Shown: in pieces, positions 23,359-30,990 of the stretch
How the letters are laid out: each line of letters begins with the position of its first letter
Numbering within the stretch: position 1 is the stretch's first letter
Program-made: the position numbers and the translations under genes
From: a virus
Length of the DNA: 30,994 bases
Direction: 5' to 3' (one strand)
IMG/VR virus record: IMGVR_UViG_3300002835_000734
Location: 1 to 30,994 of that record
The notes under the pieces: generated by a model
What the model saw: only the letters and a program-made list of their open reading frames with translations
Told to the model about the DNA's origin: nothing
The model's database searches: none

Positions 23359-25188
23359 TTAGTACTTTGCTCTAATGCCGATATACCCTGCTCTAGGATA
23401 TGTACCATATCCCTTTGCAGTCTCATAACTTTCATTGAAGACATTTTCAACACGCCCGGTCAATTCAAGCGATGCAGTCAAGGGATAACGAACAGTTGCG
23501 TCTACTAATACATAAGAATCAATTTTGTTTGTATTAGCAGCATTCTCCCAAGCCTTACCCACGTAACGAATGGTTGCACCTGTTGCAAGTCCGTTCGTCC
23601 ATGTATAATCGACACGAATTGAGGTAGAGTGTCGTGGACGACGAGGAAGGTCAAGTCCAGTATCCTTGTCAGTAGATTCAGTGTAGGTGTAGTTCGCAGA
23701 CACCGCTAGATTAGTCAATGGAACAATCGTAGCAATGACTTCTGCGCCCTGTGCTGATGTAGTACCTAGGTTACTGTAAGTGTAGGTCCCAAGATCAAAA
23801 TCAATTTGATTGTTAGTGTTGCGCTTAAAATAGTTAGCAGTAACATCAAACTGTTCATTGAACTTATGGGTGACTCCTACATCAAAACCCTTTGCTGTTT
23901 CTGCAAGAAGGTCATCGTTTCCATAGTCTCCGTACAATTGATAGAGAGTAGGGGCCTTGAAGCCTTCACCATAGCTTGCTCGTAGAGTAGTATCACCTAA
24001 CGCATATACAGCATCGGCACCAAAGGTAGTTTCGTTTCCGTAACCGCTATGCCAATCACGGCGGGCACCAGCATTAACTGATAGATTAGATAGTGGCTGA
24101 GTTGCAAGTTGGCCATAGATGCTATCAATATTTGCTGTAGCTTGATTACCACCACGAAAGCCAGAATAGTTGTACTTAGTTTCAAAGTCATTTGCCTCGT
24201 GTTCGTAACCAAAGATAGCTTTGTTAGAACCTAAATCAACTGTACCCTGATATTCAAATCGCTCATTGATTCCTGCACTGCGAAAGTTTTCAGTGTTATT
24301 GGTTTCATAGTTGTAGCGATTTAGCTTTACGCGGCTATGTGATGCACGATTCTTGAACTTGCCATCAAAAAACGAAGCATTAATACCAGCGTAACCGCTT
24401 AGGCTATCAGTATTTGAATACTCACCGGTGTCAGCAAGAATATAGCGAGGAGCAGGGAAGCCGTCAAAACTGAAACGAGTTTCTAGATAATTGCTACGCA
24501 AATCAATATTGACATTATCAGATAGACGAATGCCTACTTTAGCATTTGCTGCACTAGCCTTGAAGCCATCACGCTCACTACCATTAGCAGCAGCAGAAAT
24601 ACCATCGCTGCGTTCATGTCCGCCACCTATCAGATAAGAGACAGCGCCGACAGTATCGCTAAGGTCAGCATATGCACGAGCAGTATCAGAGTAGCCATAC
24701 TCTCCGCGAACACGACTAGTAAGATTATCGCTAGGAGCACGAGTAGTCAAACTTACCACTCCGCCAACTGCTTGGCTTCCCCAAAGAACAGAACTGGGGC
24801 CGCGTAATACCTCAATACGGTCAATATTGCCAGTGACCAAACTGCCAAAGTCAAAGCTAGCTGCTGGATTCGCAATATCGTTCATTCGCACACCATCTAG
24901 CAATACTAGAGTCTGTGCGCTTTCTGCTCCGCGAATTCTAACACTGGAAACGCTTCCGGTATTGCCCGAACGGTCAATCGTAATACCTGGGAGAGTGGCA
25001 AGTAGTTCTGCAATAGTTGCAGTCTGCCTATTTGTAATTTCATTACTATCAACTATAGTAACTTGAGTACCGGTATTTGCTATATTTGTAGGAGTGCGCA
25101 ATGCAGTCACTACGATTTCTGTCTGTGCATAAGTTGTAGACGAAAGCATTAATGCTGCGGTGGTGGCAAAAAGTTTAAATGTTTTCAA
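23359..25188 (-). CDS. btuB: BtuB-like TonB-dependent outer-membrane receptor
   Basis: With the TTG start at 25188 (preceded by AAGGAAA) the product is 609 aa. It has a signal peptide (MKTFKLFATTAALMLSS, cleavage likely after A21) and a TonB box near 23-30 (TEIVVTAL). A complete plug domain spans ~50-150, with IAELLATLPGI, SVRIRGAES, LVLLDGVRMND and DRIEVLRGPSSVLWGSQAVG. A full 22-strand-type barrel follows, ending in Tyr (IRAKY), as outer-membrane barrels do. Such receptors import cobalamin or other chelated nutrients using TonB energy. The TonB box and plug wording resemble BtuB; cobalamin as ligand is inferred. The gene has its own early promoter and terminator, no room for a cobalamin riboswitch, and no visible frameshift. 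An earlier TTG at 25245 lies inside the promoter and is rejected. A membrane receptor in a lytic-phage structural region is unusual. Confidence 0.93.
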   Translation of the reverse strand: MKTFKLFATTAALMLSSTTYAQTEIVVTALRTPTNIANTGTQVTIVDSNEITNRQTATIAELLATLPGITIDRSGNTGSVSSVRIRGAESAQTLVLLDGVRMNDIANPAASFDFGSLVTGNIDRIEVLRGPSSVLWGSQAVGGVVSLTTRAPSDNLTSRVRGEYGYSDTARAYADLSDTVGAVSYLIGGGHERSDGISAAANGSERDGFKASAANAKVGIRLSDNVNIDLRSNYLETRFSFDGFPAPRYILADTGEYSNTDSLSGYAGINASFFDGKFKNRASHSRVKLNRYNYETNNTENFRSAGINERFEYQGTVDLGSNKAIFGYEHEANDFETKYNYSGFRGGNQATANIDSIYGQLATQPLSNLSVNAGARRDWHSGYGNETTFGADAVYALGDTTLRASYGEGFKAPTLYQLYGDYGNDDLLAETAKGFDVGVTHKFNEQFDVTANYFKRNTNNQIDFDLGTYTYSNLGTTSAQGAEVIATIVPLTNLAVSANYTYTESTDKDTGLDLPRRPRHSTSIRVDYTWTNGLATGATIRYVGKAWENAANTNKIDSYVLVDATVRYPLTASLELTGRVENVFNESYETAKGYGTYPRAGYIGIRAKY

Positions 25189-25216
25189 AATAATTTCCTT
25201 TCTTATTTGAAGTATA

Positions 25217-25245
25217 GTTATAACATGTTTATAGAACCTTGTCAA
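25217..25245 (-). promoter_or_regulatory. Sigma70-type promoter of the TonB-dependent receptor gene
   Basis: Minus strand: TTGACA (25240-25245), 17-bp spacer, TATAAC (25217-25222). The HNH gene stop codon TGA lies inside the -35. The predicted leader is about 22 nt, with AAGGAAA before the TTG start. Confidence 0.88.
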
Positions 25246-25619
25246 CCGTTATTTTTGTTATAGTGATACACACCTTGATTCTTGAAGTCGCCGGCGAGCA
25301 TACCCTTATGCTGATGACAAAGCGGACATAGTTCGACTACATTAGATAATATGTTGTTCAAATGATTACCGTCAATATGATCAATGTGAGTTTTGCCAAG
25401 TGTCCAGGGTGCCTTATCATAATCGATTGCACAAGTGAAACCTAAATGACTGTCGGTATTGGTACAGCGTCCTGTACGAAATGGTGTAACACCAAATTTA
25501 AATGAAATCTTGTTATATCCTGCTTGATGACAAAGTCCACACACCGGGCGATAACGGGTGCCTGAATGTGCGACCGGACGATTGCAACCATGATTAATAC
25601 AAATAGGACGAATATGCAT
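25242..25619 (-). CDS. HNH endonuclease (125 aa)
   Basis: Zinc-type cysteines (C7, C12, C27, C30) precede a middle region with C52 and C63. A classic HNH motif follows: THIDHIDGNHLNN (H78, H81, N85, N88) and C98-x-x-C101 in ELCPLCHQHKG. This is typical of phage HNH homing or nicking endonucleases with a Zn-ribbon. The ATG at 25619 is chosen because GAAAGG lies before it and its promoter lies upstream; the longer frame would start inside the divergent gp14 gene. It directly precedes the receptor gene, whose -35 hexamer overlaps its stop codon. It may have mobilised the pair into the neck cluster. Confidence 0.85.
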   Translation of the reverse strand: MHIRPICINHGCNRPVAHSGTRYRPVCGLCHQAGYNKISFKFGVTPFRTGRCTNTDSHLGFTCAIDYDKAPWTLGKTHIDHIDGNHLNNILSNVVELCPLCHQHKGMLAGDFKNQGVYHYNKNNG

Positions 25620-25655
25620 GTTAATCAACCTTTCAATTCTGTTGTTGATATCTTC

Positions 25656-25684
25656 GCTATAAAGGTTTTGGCTAACCTTGTCAA
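25656..25684 (-). promoter_or_regulatory. Sigma70-type promoter of the HNH gene
   Basis: Minus strand: TTGACA (25679-25684), 17-bp spacer, TATAGC (25656-25661), with an A-tract immediately upstream of the -35 that could act as an UP element. It is divergent from the gp14 late promoter, with 11 nt between the elements. Confidence 0.82.
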
Positions 25685-25695
25685 CCTTTTTTTTC

Positions 25696-25703
25696 GATAA
25701 ATA
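25696..25703 (+). promoter_or_regulatory. Late promoter element GATAAATA, 5 nt before the gp14 ATG
   Basis: Plus strand: GATAAATA, then ACTAT, then the ATG at 25709. The upstream run is T-rich and contains no Shine-Dalgarno, so a leaderless gp14 transcript is predicted. Confidence 0.72.
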
Positions 25704-25708
25704 ACTAT

Positions 25709-27430
25709 ATGCCAAGATTAAGTCTCTATCGCCCTAATAAACAAGACGATTATCGTTTTTTAGACAGAACTATTTCCGAACAGCTTACGGTCGGAGGTAC
25801 CGATCTGTATATTCACAAATACTTAGGTCCGCAGACGGGGACTACTTCCACAGACTTCACGCAGCCTAATTATGATGCACTTGATCCACTAAACATTCAA
25901 GATTTGCTGTTCTTAGAGAACCGTGACCGAGTATATGACAAGAATATCTATCGTTTGCGCGGACACTATAATGTACAGAACTTGGACTTTGACTTAAGCC
26001 AATTTGGTTTGTTCCTGAATAATGATATAATCTTTATCACTGTCCACTACAACGATATGATAGATCTTGTAGGTAGAAAACTTATGGTCGGTGACGTACT
26101 GGAACTACCACACTTGATTGATTACAATCCACTCAATGAGGCTATACCTGTAGCGTTGAAAAGATTCATGCAAATCACCGATGCTAACTATGCAAGTGAA
26201 GGGTTTACTCAAACTTGGTTCCCGCACTTGTGGCGTATCAAATGTGAACCGCTTGTCAGTAGTCAAGAATTTGATGACATTCTCAAAGAACCTATCAATC
26301 AAGACAACTATCTCGGTAACTGGGACAGAGATAGAACTTATCCGCCAGGCTACACAATTACCTTTGGTGATACTATCTACGAATCTATCAGCGAAGTCCC
26401 GGCAGGTGTTGCGCCGCCGAATGCAACATACTGGCAGCTAGTTACTGGTAATAGTAGCTTAGCTGACATATTATCTACCTATAACAAAAACATAGCAATC
26501 AACAACGCCCAACTTGAAGAAGCTAAACGTATTGTTCCCAAAGCCGGATATGATTCGAGCAAACTATACGTTGTTCCTACTTATGGTGCATTAGAATCAA
26601 ATAATGTTCCATCAGGTAAGATAAATGAGCCGGCCCCACCAATTAACGTAATCACTTCAAGCAATACAGGAACTGCTATTCCAGTAGAGGGAACTGTAGT
26701 GTTTATGCGTAGTAAAAAATATAAAAATGCTAGTGCAGGAATCAAAATCAAGAAAGAAGTCCTAACTAGTATTTGGGATATGACTGCTGATGCAGATATG
26801 TCAGACAAACTTGATAAATTTGTTCAGGCAAGTCTGAACATGGTAGAAGAAGCACCTGTTTTAATAGGGAGCGGTTCTGGCTCAGTAGAAACTACCAAGT
26901 CTCTCGCAGTACAGTCATTGGGTATAATCACGGGTCCATATGGTACGGCTGACAATACTTACGCAACCGCAGACCAAAATCCAGAACTGCCGGGCTTTAC
27001 GGGTGATATAACTCAAAATATGGACTATCGTGCAGACTGTGATCCTGGATTTCAGTATATTACTAGATCAAGTCCTAGATCATTTGGATATAGCACAGGT
27101 TACCTGACGGGTGACGGCGAAGCACCAAATGGTTTCCCCGTTGGTGCCGGTATTGCTTTCCCGCAAAATCCACAAGTAGGTGACTATTTCTTACGTATTG
27201 ATTATATGCCGCAAATATTATATCGCTGGGACGGCAAGCTGTGGATTCGTATTAGTGAAAATGTAAGAACTGATACTGGATTTACTGCTGAGGACACATC
27301 ACTATTGTCCGGCTTTATTAACAACCAGGGTGAAATCTATCTAAATAATGCGGGAGAAGTTGTTCCTCAAGCACAACCACTATCGTCTGTGTTGCAACCT
27401 ACCCTAGACCCAGTACCCCCGGAAGTATAA
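25709..27430 (+). CDS. 14: Neck protein gp14 with C-terminal extension
   Basis: Residues ~1-215 match the gp14 neck family of T4-like phages: FLDRTISEQLTVGGTDLYIH, then DRVYDKNIYRLRGHY, FDLSQFGLFLNND, LVGRKLMVGDVLELPHL and WFPHLWRIKCEPLVSSQEFD. T4 gp14 is 256 aa; this one has 573. The extra part holds a carbohydrate-binding-module-like stretch at ~220-265 (NWDRDRTYPPGYTITFGD then YWQLVTG). Another module, NPQVGDYFLRIDYMPQILYRWDGKLW, lies near 490-515 with its W and Y residues spaced like small binding domains. gp14 joins gp13 at the head-tail interface. It is the first gene of a plus-strand late unit with gp15 and a NUDIX enzyme. Confidence 0.82.
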   Translation: MPRLSLYRPNKQDDYRFLDRTISEQLTVGGTDLYIHKYLGPQTGTTSTDFTQPNYDALDPLNIQDLLFLENRDRVYDKNIYRLRGHYNVQNLDFDLSQFGLFLNNDIIFITVHYNDMIDLVGRKLMVGDVLELPHLIDYNPLNEAIPVALKRFMQITDANYASEGFTQTWFPHLWRIKCEPLVSSQEFDDILKEPINQDNYLGNWDRDRTYPPGYTITFGDTIYESISEVPAGVAPPNATYWQLVTGNSSLADILSTYNKNIAINNAQLEEAKRIVPKAGYDSSKLYVVPTYGALESNNVPSGKINEPAPPINVITSSNTGTAIPVEGTVVFMRSKKYKNASAGIKIKKEVLTSIWDMTADADMSDKLDKFVQASLNMVEEAPVLIGSGSGSVETTKSLAVQSLGIITGPYGTADNTYATADQNPELPGFTGDITQNMDYRADCDPGFQYITRSSPRSFGYSTGYLTGDGEAPNGFPVGAGIAFPQNPQVGDYFLRIDYMPQILYRWDGKLWIRISENVRTDTGFTAEDTSLLSGFINNQGEIYLNNAGEVVPQAQPLSSVLQPTLDPVPPEV

Positions 27431-27433
27431 TAA

Positions 27434-28810
27434 ATGGCACAATATTTTTACGATAATCAAATAAGAAGGTTCTTAATTCAGTTTGCTAAAATCTTTAGTA
27501 ACTGGTATGTTACTAAAGGTAAAGACCCTAATGGAAACGACATTCTTGTTCGTGTACCAATTATGTACGGTGATAGCAGTAGACAAGCATCCACTATAAT
27601 CGCAAACAACAGTGCGAGTAATTTACCGTCGGCACCATTAATTACCTACTATATCAGCGGTCTTGAGTATAATCAAAAATGGACGCAAGACCCAACATTC
27701 GTTGATAAGATAAATGTTCGGCAACGGGCTTATAATCAAGAAACACAAAGTTATGACACAACGCAAGGCCAAGCATTTACTATTGAGCGAATAATGCCAG
27801 TGCCGTATACTCTGCGTATTAGTGTAGATTTTTGGACTACTAATTATCAACAGAAATTAGAGATTATTGAACAATTGGGTACACTGTTTAACCCAGCATT
27901 AGAATTACAAAGTACTGATAACTTTGTTGATTGGACTTCATTGAGTGCAGTTTTTCAGGATGGAATAAACTTTTCTAGTAGACAAATTCCCCAAGGTACC
28001 GGTAATCCTATTGATGTTCTGACTTGGAAATTCTATATGCCAATTTGGATCACTACATCAAGTAAGCTGAAAAAGCTAGGTGTTATTCATAAAGTTATTG
28101 CTAGTATTTTCAAAGGGACTGCATTAGATGACATTGAAGATGAAGATTTACTGTTAGGAACTAGACAAAAAATTAGTCCATATGGATATAAGCTACTACT
28201 GATGGGTAATCAATTGCAGCTATTGCCTCAAGCTACTGCATTTTATCCTCCCAATAGTTCACTTGAGCAACCCGTAAACCCCAATAGTGATTTGTATTGG
28301 AGTAGTTTACTAAATGTGTACGGTGCAATAAGACCGGGTATTAGTCAAATTTGGCTACAAAATCCATATTTGGAAGATGATATCGTAGGTACTATTGTTC
28401 CCAATCCAGTTGATGATAGATTCTTAATCTATAACATTGACCCTGACACTTTACCGCAAAACACACTTGATCCAATTGATGCTATTATTAATCCCCAACT
28501 AACCGGACCCAATGCAGGTTTACCGGGACCTTGGCCTGGAGCTAGATATCTTATAGTTGAAGACATCGGAAACGATGCAGATGATACTGTTTCTTGGGGA
28601 ACCTTAGTTGCACAGGCAAATGATATTATTGAATATAACGGAAGTTCCGGCGAATGGGAAATTGCATTCTCTGCTGATGAAGCAACTACTGTAGAATTTG
28701 TAACTAACCTAACCACTAATATTCAATATAGATATGTTCCCGGAGACGGAATGTGGATAAAGAGTTACGAAGGTTGGTATGGCGAAGGTGACTACTCAAT
28801 TGTCATCTAA
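27434..28810 (+). CDS. 15: Proximal tail sheath stabilisation protein gp15
   Basis: Residues ~1-230 match the gp15 family. It opens with FYDNQIRRFLIQFAKIFSN, followed by RVPIMYGDSSRQAST, SAPLITYYISGLEYN, TIERIMPVPYTLRISVDFW and LEIIEQLGTLFNPALELQST. gp15 caps the tail tube and sheath at the neck end and joins the tail to the gp13/gp14 neck. T4 gp15 is 272 aa; this protein is 458 aa, with a C-terminal extension that includes ARYLIVEDIGNDADDTVSWG and a Trp/Tyr-rich end. It starts 3 nt after the gp14 stop with GGAAG upstream. Its last 32 nt overlap the NUDIX gene. Confidence 0.9.
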   Translation: MAQYFYDNQIRRFLIQFAKIFSNWYVTKGKDPNGNDILVRVPIMYGDSSRQASTIIANNSASNLPSAPLITYYISGLEYNQKWTQDPTFVDKINVRQRAYNQETQSYDTTQGQAFTIERIMPVPYTLRISVDFWTTNYQQKLEIIEQLGTLFNPALELQSTDNFVDWTSLSAVFQDGINFSSRQIPQGTGNPIDVLTWKFYMPIWITTSSKLKKLGVIHKVIASIFKGTALDDIEDEDLLLGTRQKISPYGYKLLLMGNQLQLLPQATAFYPPNSSLEQPVNPNSDLYWSSLLNVYGAIRPGISQIWLQNPYLEDDIVGTIVPNPVDDRFLIYNIDPDTLPQNTLDPIDAIINPQLTGPNAGLPGPWPGARYLIVEDIGNDADDTVSWGTLVAQANDIIEYNGSSGEWEIAFSADEATTVEFVTNLTTNIQYRYVPGDGMWIKSYEGWYGEGDYSIVI

Positions 28811-29210
28811 TACAACCCAAGCTGCTGGTGTCTTTTTCTATAGTAATAGTACTGACAGATATCTATATTTGTTAAGAGCAGATAGTAAAAATCCTACATG
28901 GAGTATACCTGGCGGAAAAGTTGAAGATGGTGAGACATTATTTGACGGCATTGAAAGAGAATGTAGTGAAGAAATTGGATTCTTTGATAGCTCTTACAAA
29001 TTAATTCCTATTCAAAAATTTGTCAACAACAATTTCATATATCATACTTTCTTCTGTAAAGTAGATGATGAGTTCGTGCCTATGCTCAATGACGAACACT
29101 TTGGTTATGCATGGGTAAGGCGCGGCCTATATCCTAAGCCGCTTCATCCTGGTTTATTTTCTACGATTAATATTGATATTGTGATTGAAAAGTTGAATAG
29201 TCTTACTTGA
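28779..29210 (+). CDS. NUDIX hydrolase
   Basis: A complete Nudix box spans residues 46-68 (G46, E52, R60-E61, E64-E65, G67) and matches Gx5Ex7REUxEExGU, so the metal-binding catalytic core is intact. The total of 143 aa is normal for single-domain Nudix enzymes. These hydrolyse nucleoside diphosphates linked to another group, for example damaged or excess dNTPs, nucleotide sugars or RNA caps; the substrate is unknown here. GAAGG precedes the ATG. It overlaps the gp15 end by 32 nt in another frame, so it is expressed late. Its stop codon touches the stop codon of the convergent 105-aa gene with no gap. Confidence 0.92.
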   Translation: MAKVTTQLSSNTTQAAGVFFYSNSTDRYLYLLRADSKNPTWSIPGGKVEDGETLFDGIERECSEEIGFFDSSYKLIPIQKFVNNNFIYHTFFCKVDDEFVPMLNDEHFGYAWVRRGLYPKPLHPGLFSTINIDIVIEKLNSLT

Positions 29211-29528
29211 TTACATTCCGAGAAGTTTCTCTACAAAAGGGAATCCAATTGCACCTGCTAGAATGCCAGCTCCCATAAGCATCCATCTCCATTTTTCTAG
29301 AGCAGATACTTTCTTTTCAACCTTTGCGTGTTGTTCTTTATTTTCTTCTTGGAAGTTTGTAATGAGTTGTTGTGCTGCGGCTGCGTGGCCATCAATATGA
29401 GTGCGCAAACCCTTCAGGTCAGTTTTGATATCATCCATTTTTTCATTTAGATATCCATACTGTACCTGAAGGACTGCGATTTCTGTCTCAGTTTCTTTCA
29501 TCTTTTGAACTGTAGAAGCCTGAGCCAT
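29211..29528 (-). CDS. Coiled-coil protein with C-terminal membrane segment (XhlA/holin-like)
   Basis: The 105-residue protein has a long helical, coiled-coil-like region (~8-75, including LNEKMDDIKTDLKGLRTHID) and then a single hydrophobic segment near residues 80-104 (WRWMLMGAGILAGAIGFPF). This layout is that of XhlA-type proteins and some phage holins or holin partners. With a GH19 lysin elsewhere in the genome it could take part in lysis. A virion or membrane anchor role is an alternative. AAGGA precedes the ATG. It starts 10 nt after the 453-aa structural gene and is convergent with the NUDIX gene, with no terminator in between. Confidence 0.65.
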   Translation of the reverse strand: MAQASTVQKMKETETEIAVLQVQYGYLNEKMDDIKTDLKGLRTHIDGHAAAAQQLITNFQEENKEQHAKVEKKVSALEKWRWMLMGAGILAGAIGFPFVEKLLGM

Positions 29529-29538
29529 CTTTTATTCC

Positions 29539-30900
29539 TTATGCGCTTGCGATTGTAACAATCGGATTTGGCTGACCATTGTCTACGTTTGCAACTGCGG
29601 CTGAGTTGAACGATGAAATGACATCAGGGTTAACGTTAGCTAATACTGCAAGACCTGTACCAGAACCAGTTCCAGTAGCAGTAAAGGTGATACCAGTCAT
29701 GCTAGCCATTGCGCCAACTGCTGTCCAGTCAGTAGTACCTGCACTGTAGATTGTATATACAGTACCTGCTGACAATGAGCCTGCCGCAACTGTTGCTGGG
29801 AATAGTTCTGAGCTATGATCATTCACGCTGGAAACAAATTGTACGCCAGAAGCTGCGTTAGTTGCTCTGATTGACATTGTGTTTGGAAGCAATGCAGTAT
29901 TTGCAACGTTTGCAGTATAAACCGCGCCAGTTAGACCAGAAGTTGTACCAGTTACGAGATACTTTGTCTTGCCCTTTTGACGAACAATGAAGCCTGCTTC
30001 TGGAGTTGCATAAATGAATGCTGAACCAGCAGTAATAGCAGCAGTTGCGTTAGATGCTAAAGTAATAACATCCTGAGTTGCATATGATTCTGCATCTTCG
30101 TTAGTTAGACCAACGTTAGCGCCGCCGGGTGTAGTTGAAACACTGAAAGCAGCAGCATTAGCAATAGTCTTAACAAAGTAAGTAGTACCAGCAGTCAATC
30201 CACCGATATCAGTGTCAAGAATTACTGGAAGATTTGCAGTAAGAGTTTGTGCGTTGCCAACAGTAGTCAAGAAATTACCGGTTGCAGTTGCATTTGAGAT
30301 TTCAATGTTTGGCTGAGCGTTGCTGCTTACATAACCAAGTGTAGTTGGAACACCGTTTGCTGGGATGTACTGAATGACGCTTGCAGCACCAATAGTAGAA
30401 AAACTGGTACCGAGACCGCCTACCTTAGTGCTTGAAGTAGAAACAGTATACAGAGTACCTGTACCATTAACACCAATAGCAACGTTAGCAAGAACTTGCT
30501 TACCGAAGATTGCAGTGTTACCACCGACTACTGAGTAAGTATTTGCGTTTGTTGCTGGCCATTGAGGTCCGGTTGGGTTGTTGAAGTATGCATCAACTAC
30601 ACCAACTGACAATGCTGATGCAGTTGTACCGGTAGTCAATGTAACCGGAGTAGATGTTGGGTTAGCGTTTAGTGGAGTTGCAGAAACAGTGAATGTTGAT
30701 GCACCAGTGATTGCTAGAATATAGAAGGTTGTAGCAGCGGTCAAGTTTGTACCAGTTGTGATGCTAGGTACGAACGGCATACCAGCAATAACACCTAGTG
30801 AGCTTAAATTTTGAGAAACTGTTACGATATTTGTTGTTGCAGTAGTATTAGTTACTGTCAAGACTGCTTGAGCCTTTGCGATTTTTAGTGGACGTCCCAT
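29539..30900 (-). CDS. Virion structural protein with repeated beta modules (453 aa)
   Basis: No T4 homologue is recognised. The N-terminus, MGRPLKIAKAQAV, resembles a start I have seen on structural proteins of aquatic T4-like phages. Two modules of the type GLTAGTTYFVKTI followed by FSVSTTPGG occur near residues 50-75 and 230-262. A segment FIVRQKGKTKYLVTG lies near 305-320. A C-terminal module, LSAGTVYTIYSAGTTDWTAV with FTATGTGSGTG (~375-415), is common in phage fibre and capsid decoration proteins. It is very rich in Thr, Ala, Asn and Val and has almost no Cys. It is probably an exposed head or tail decoration protein. AAGGAAAA precedes the ATG, and a CTAAATA element lies 83 nt upstream. 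Confidence 0.75.
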   Translation of the reverse strand: MGRPLKIAKAQAVLTVTNTTATTNIVTVSQNLSSLGVIAGMPFVPSITTGTNLTAATTFYILAITGASTFTVSATPLNANPTSTPVTLTTGTTASALSVGVVDAYFNNPTGPQWPATNANTYSVVGGNTAIFGKQVLANVAIGVNGTGTLYTVSTSSTKVGGLGTSFSTIGAASVIQYIPANGVPTTLGYVSSNAQPNIEISNATATGNFLTTVGNAQTLTANLPVILDTDIGGLTAGTTYFVKTIANAAAFSVSTTPGGANVGLTNEDAESYATQDVITLASNATAAITAGSAFIYATPEAGFIVRQKGKTKYLVTGTTSGLTGAVYTANVANTALLPNTMSIRATNAASGVQFVSSVNDHSSELFPATVAAGSLSAGTVYTIYSAGTTDWTAVGAMASMTGITFTATGTGSGTGLAVLANVNPDVISSFNSAAVANVDNGQPNPIVTIASA

Positions 30901-30940
30901 TTGTTTTTCCTTAATGTTATATGCGAGTTCTAGTCGCTAC

Positions 30941-30990
30941 GCAGTGGGTACTGCATAAGTTCTCCTCATGAGAACATATAAAGTATTTAG
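30941..30990 (-). promoter_or_regulatory. Late promoter-like CTAAATA and structured leader of the 453-aa gene
   Basis: CTAAATA on the minus strand (30984-30990) precedes two small hairpins in the leader: GTTCTC/GAGAAC (30959-30975, 5-nt loop) and GCAGT/ACTGC (30941-30954, 4-nt loop). An AUG with a tiny frame of about ten codons also lies in this leader. The element may initiate late transcription; the role of the hairpins is unknown. Confidence 0.45.

Noticed and set aside
25189-25245. Longer receptor frame starting at a TTG at 25245
   Set aside because: That TTG is part of the TTGACA -35 box and would precede the promoter start; the TTG at 25188 has an AAGGAAA site and yields a proper signal peptide.
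25142-25245. Cobalamin riboswitch upstream of the BtuB-like gene
   Set aside because: Only about 22 nt lie between the predicted transcription start and the start codon, far too short for a B12 riboswitch.
25620-25715. N-terminal extension of the HNH protein to 25715
   Set aside because: The extension would overlap its own promoter and the gp14 start and lacks a ribosome binding site; the ATG at 25619 has GAAAGG before it.
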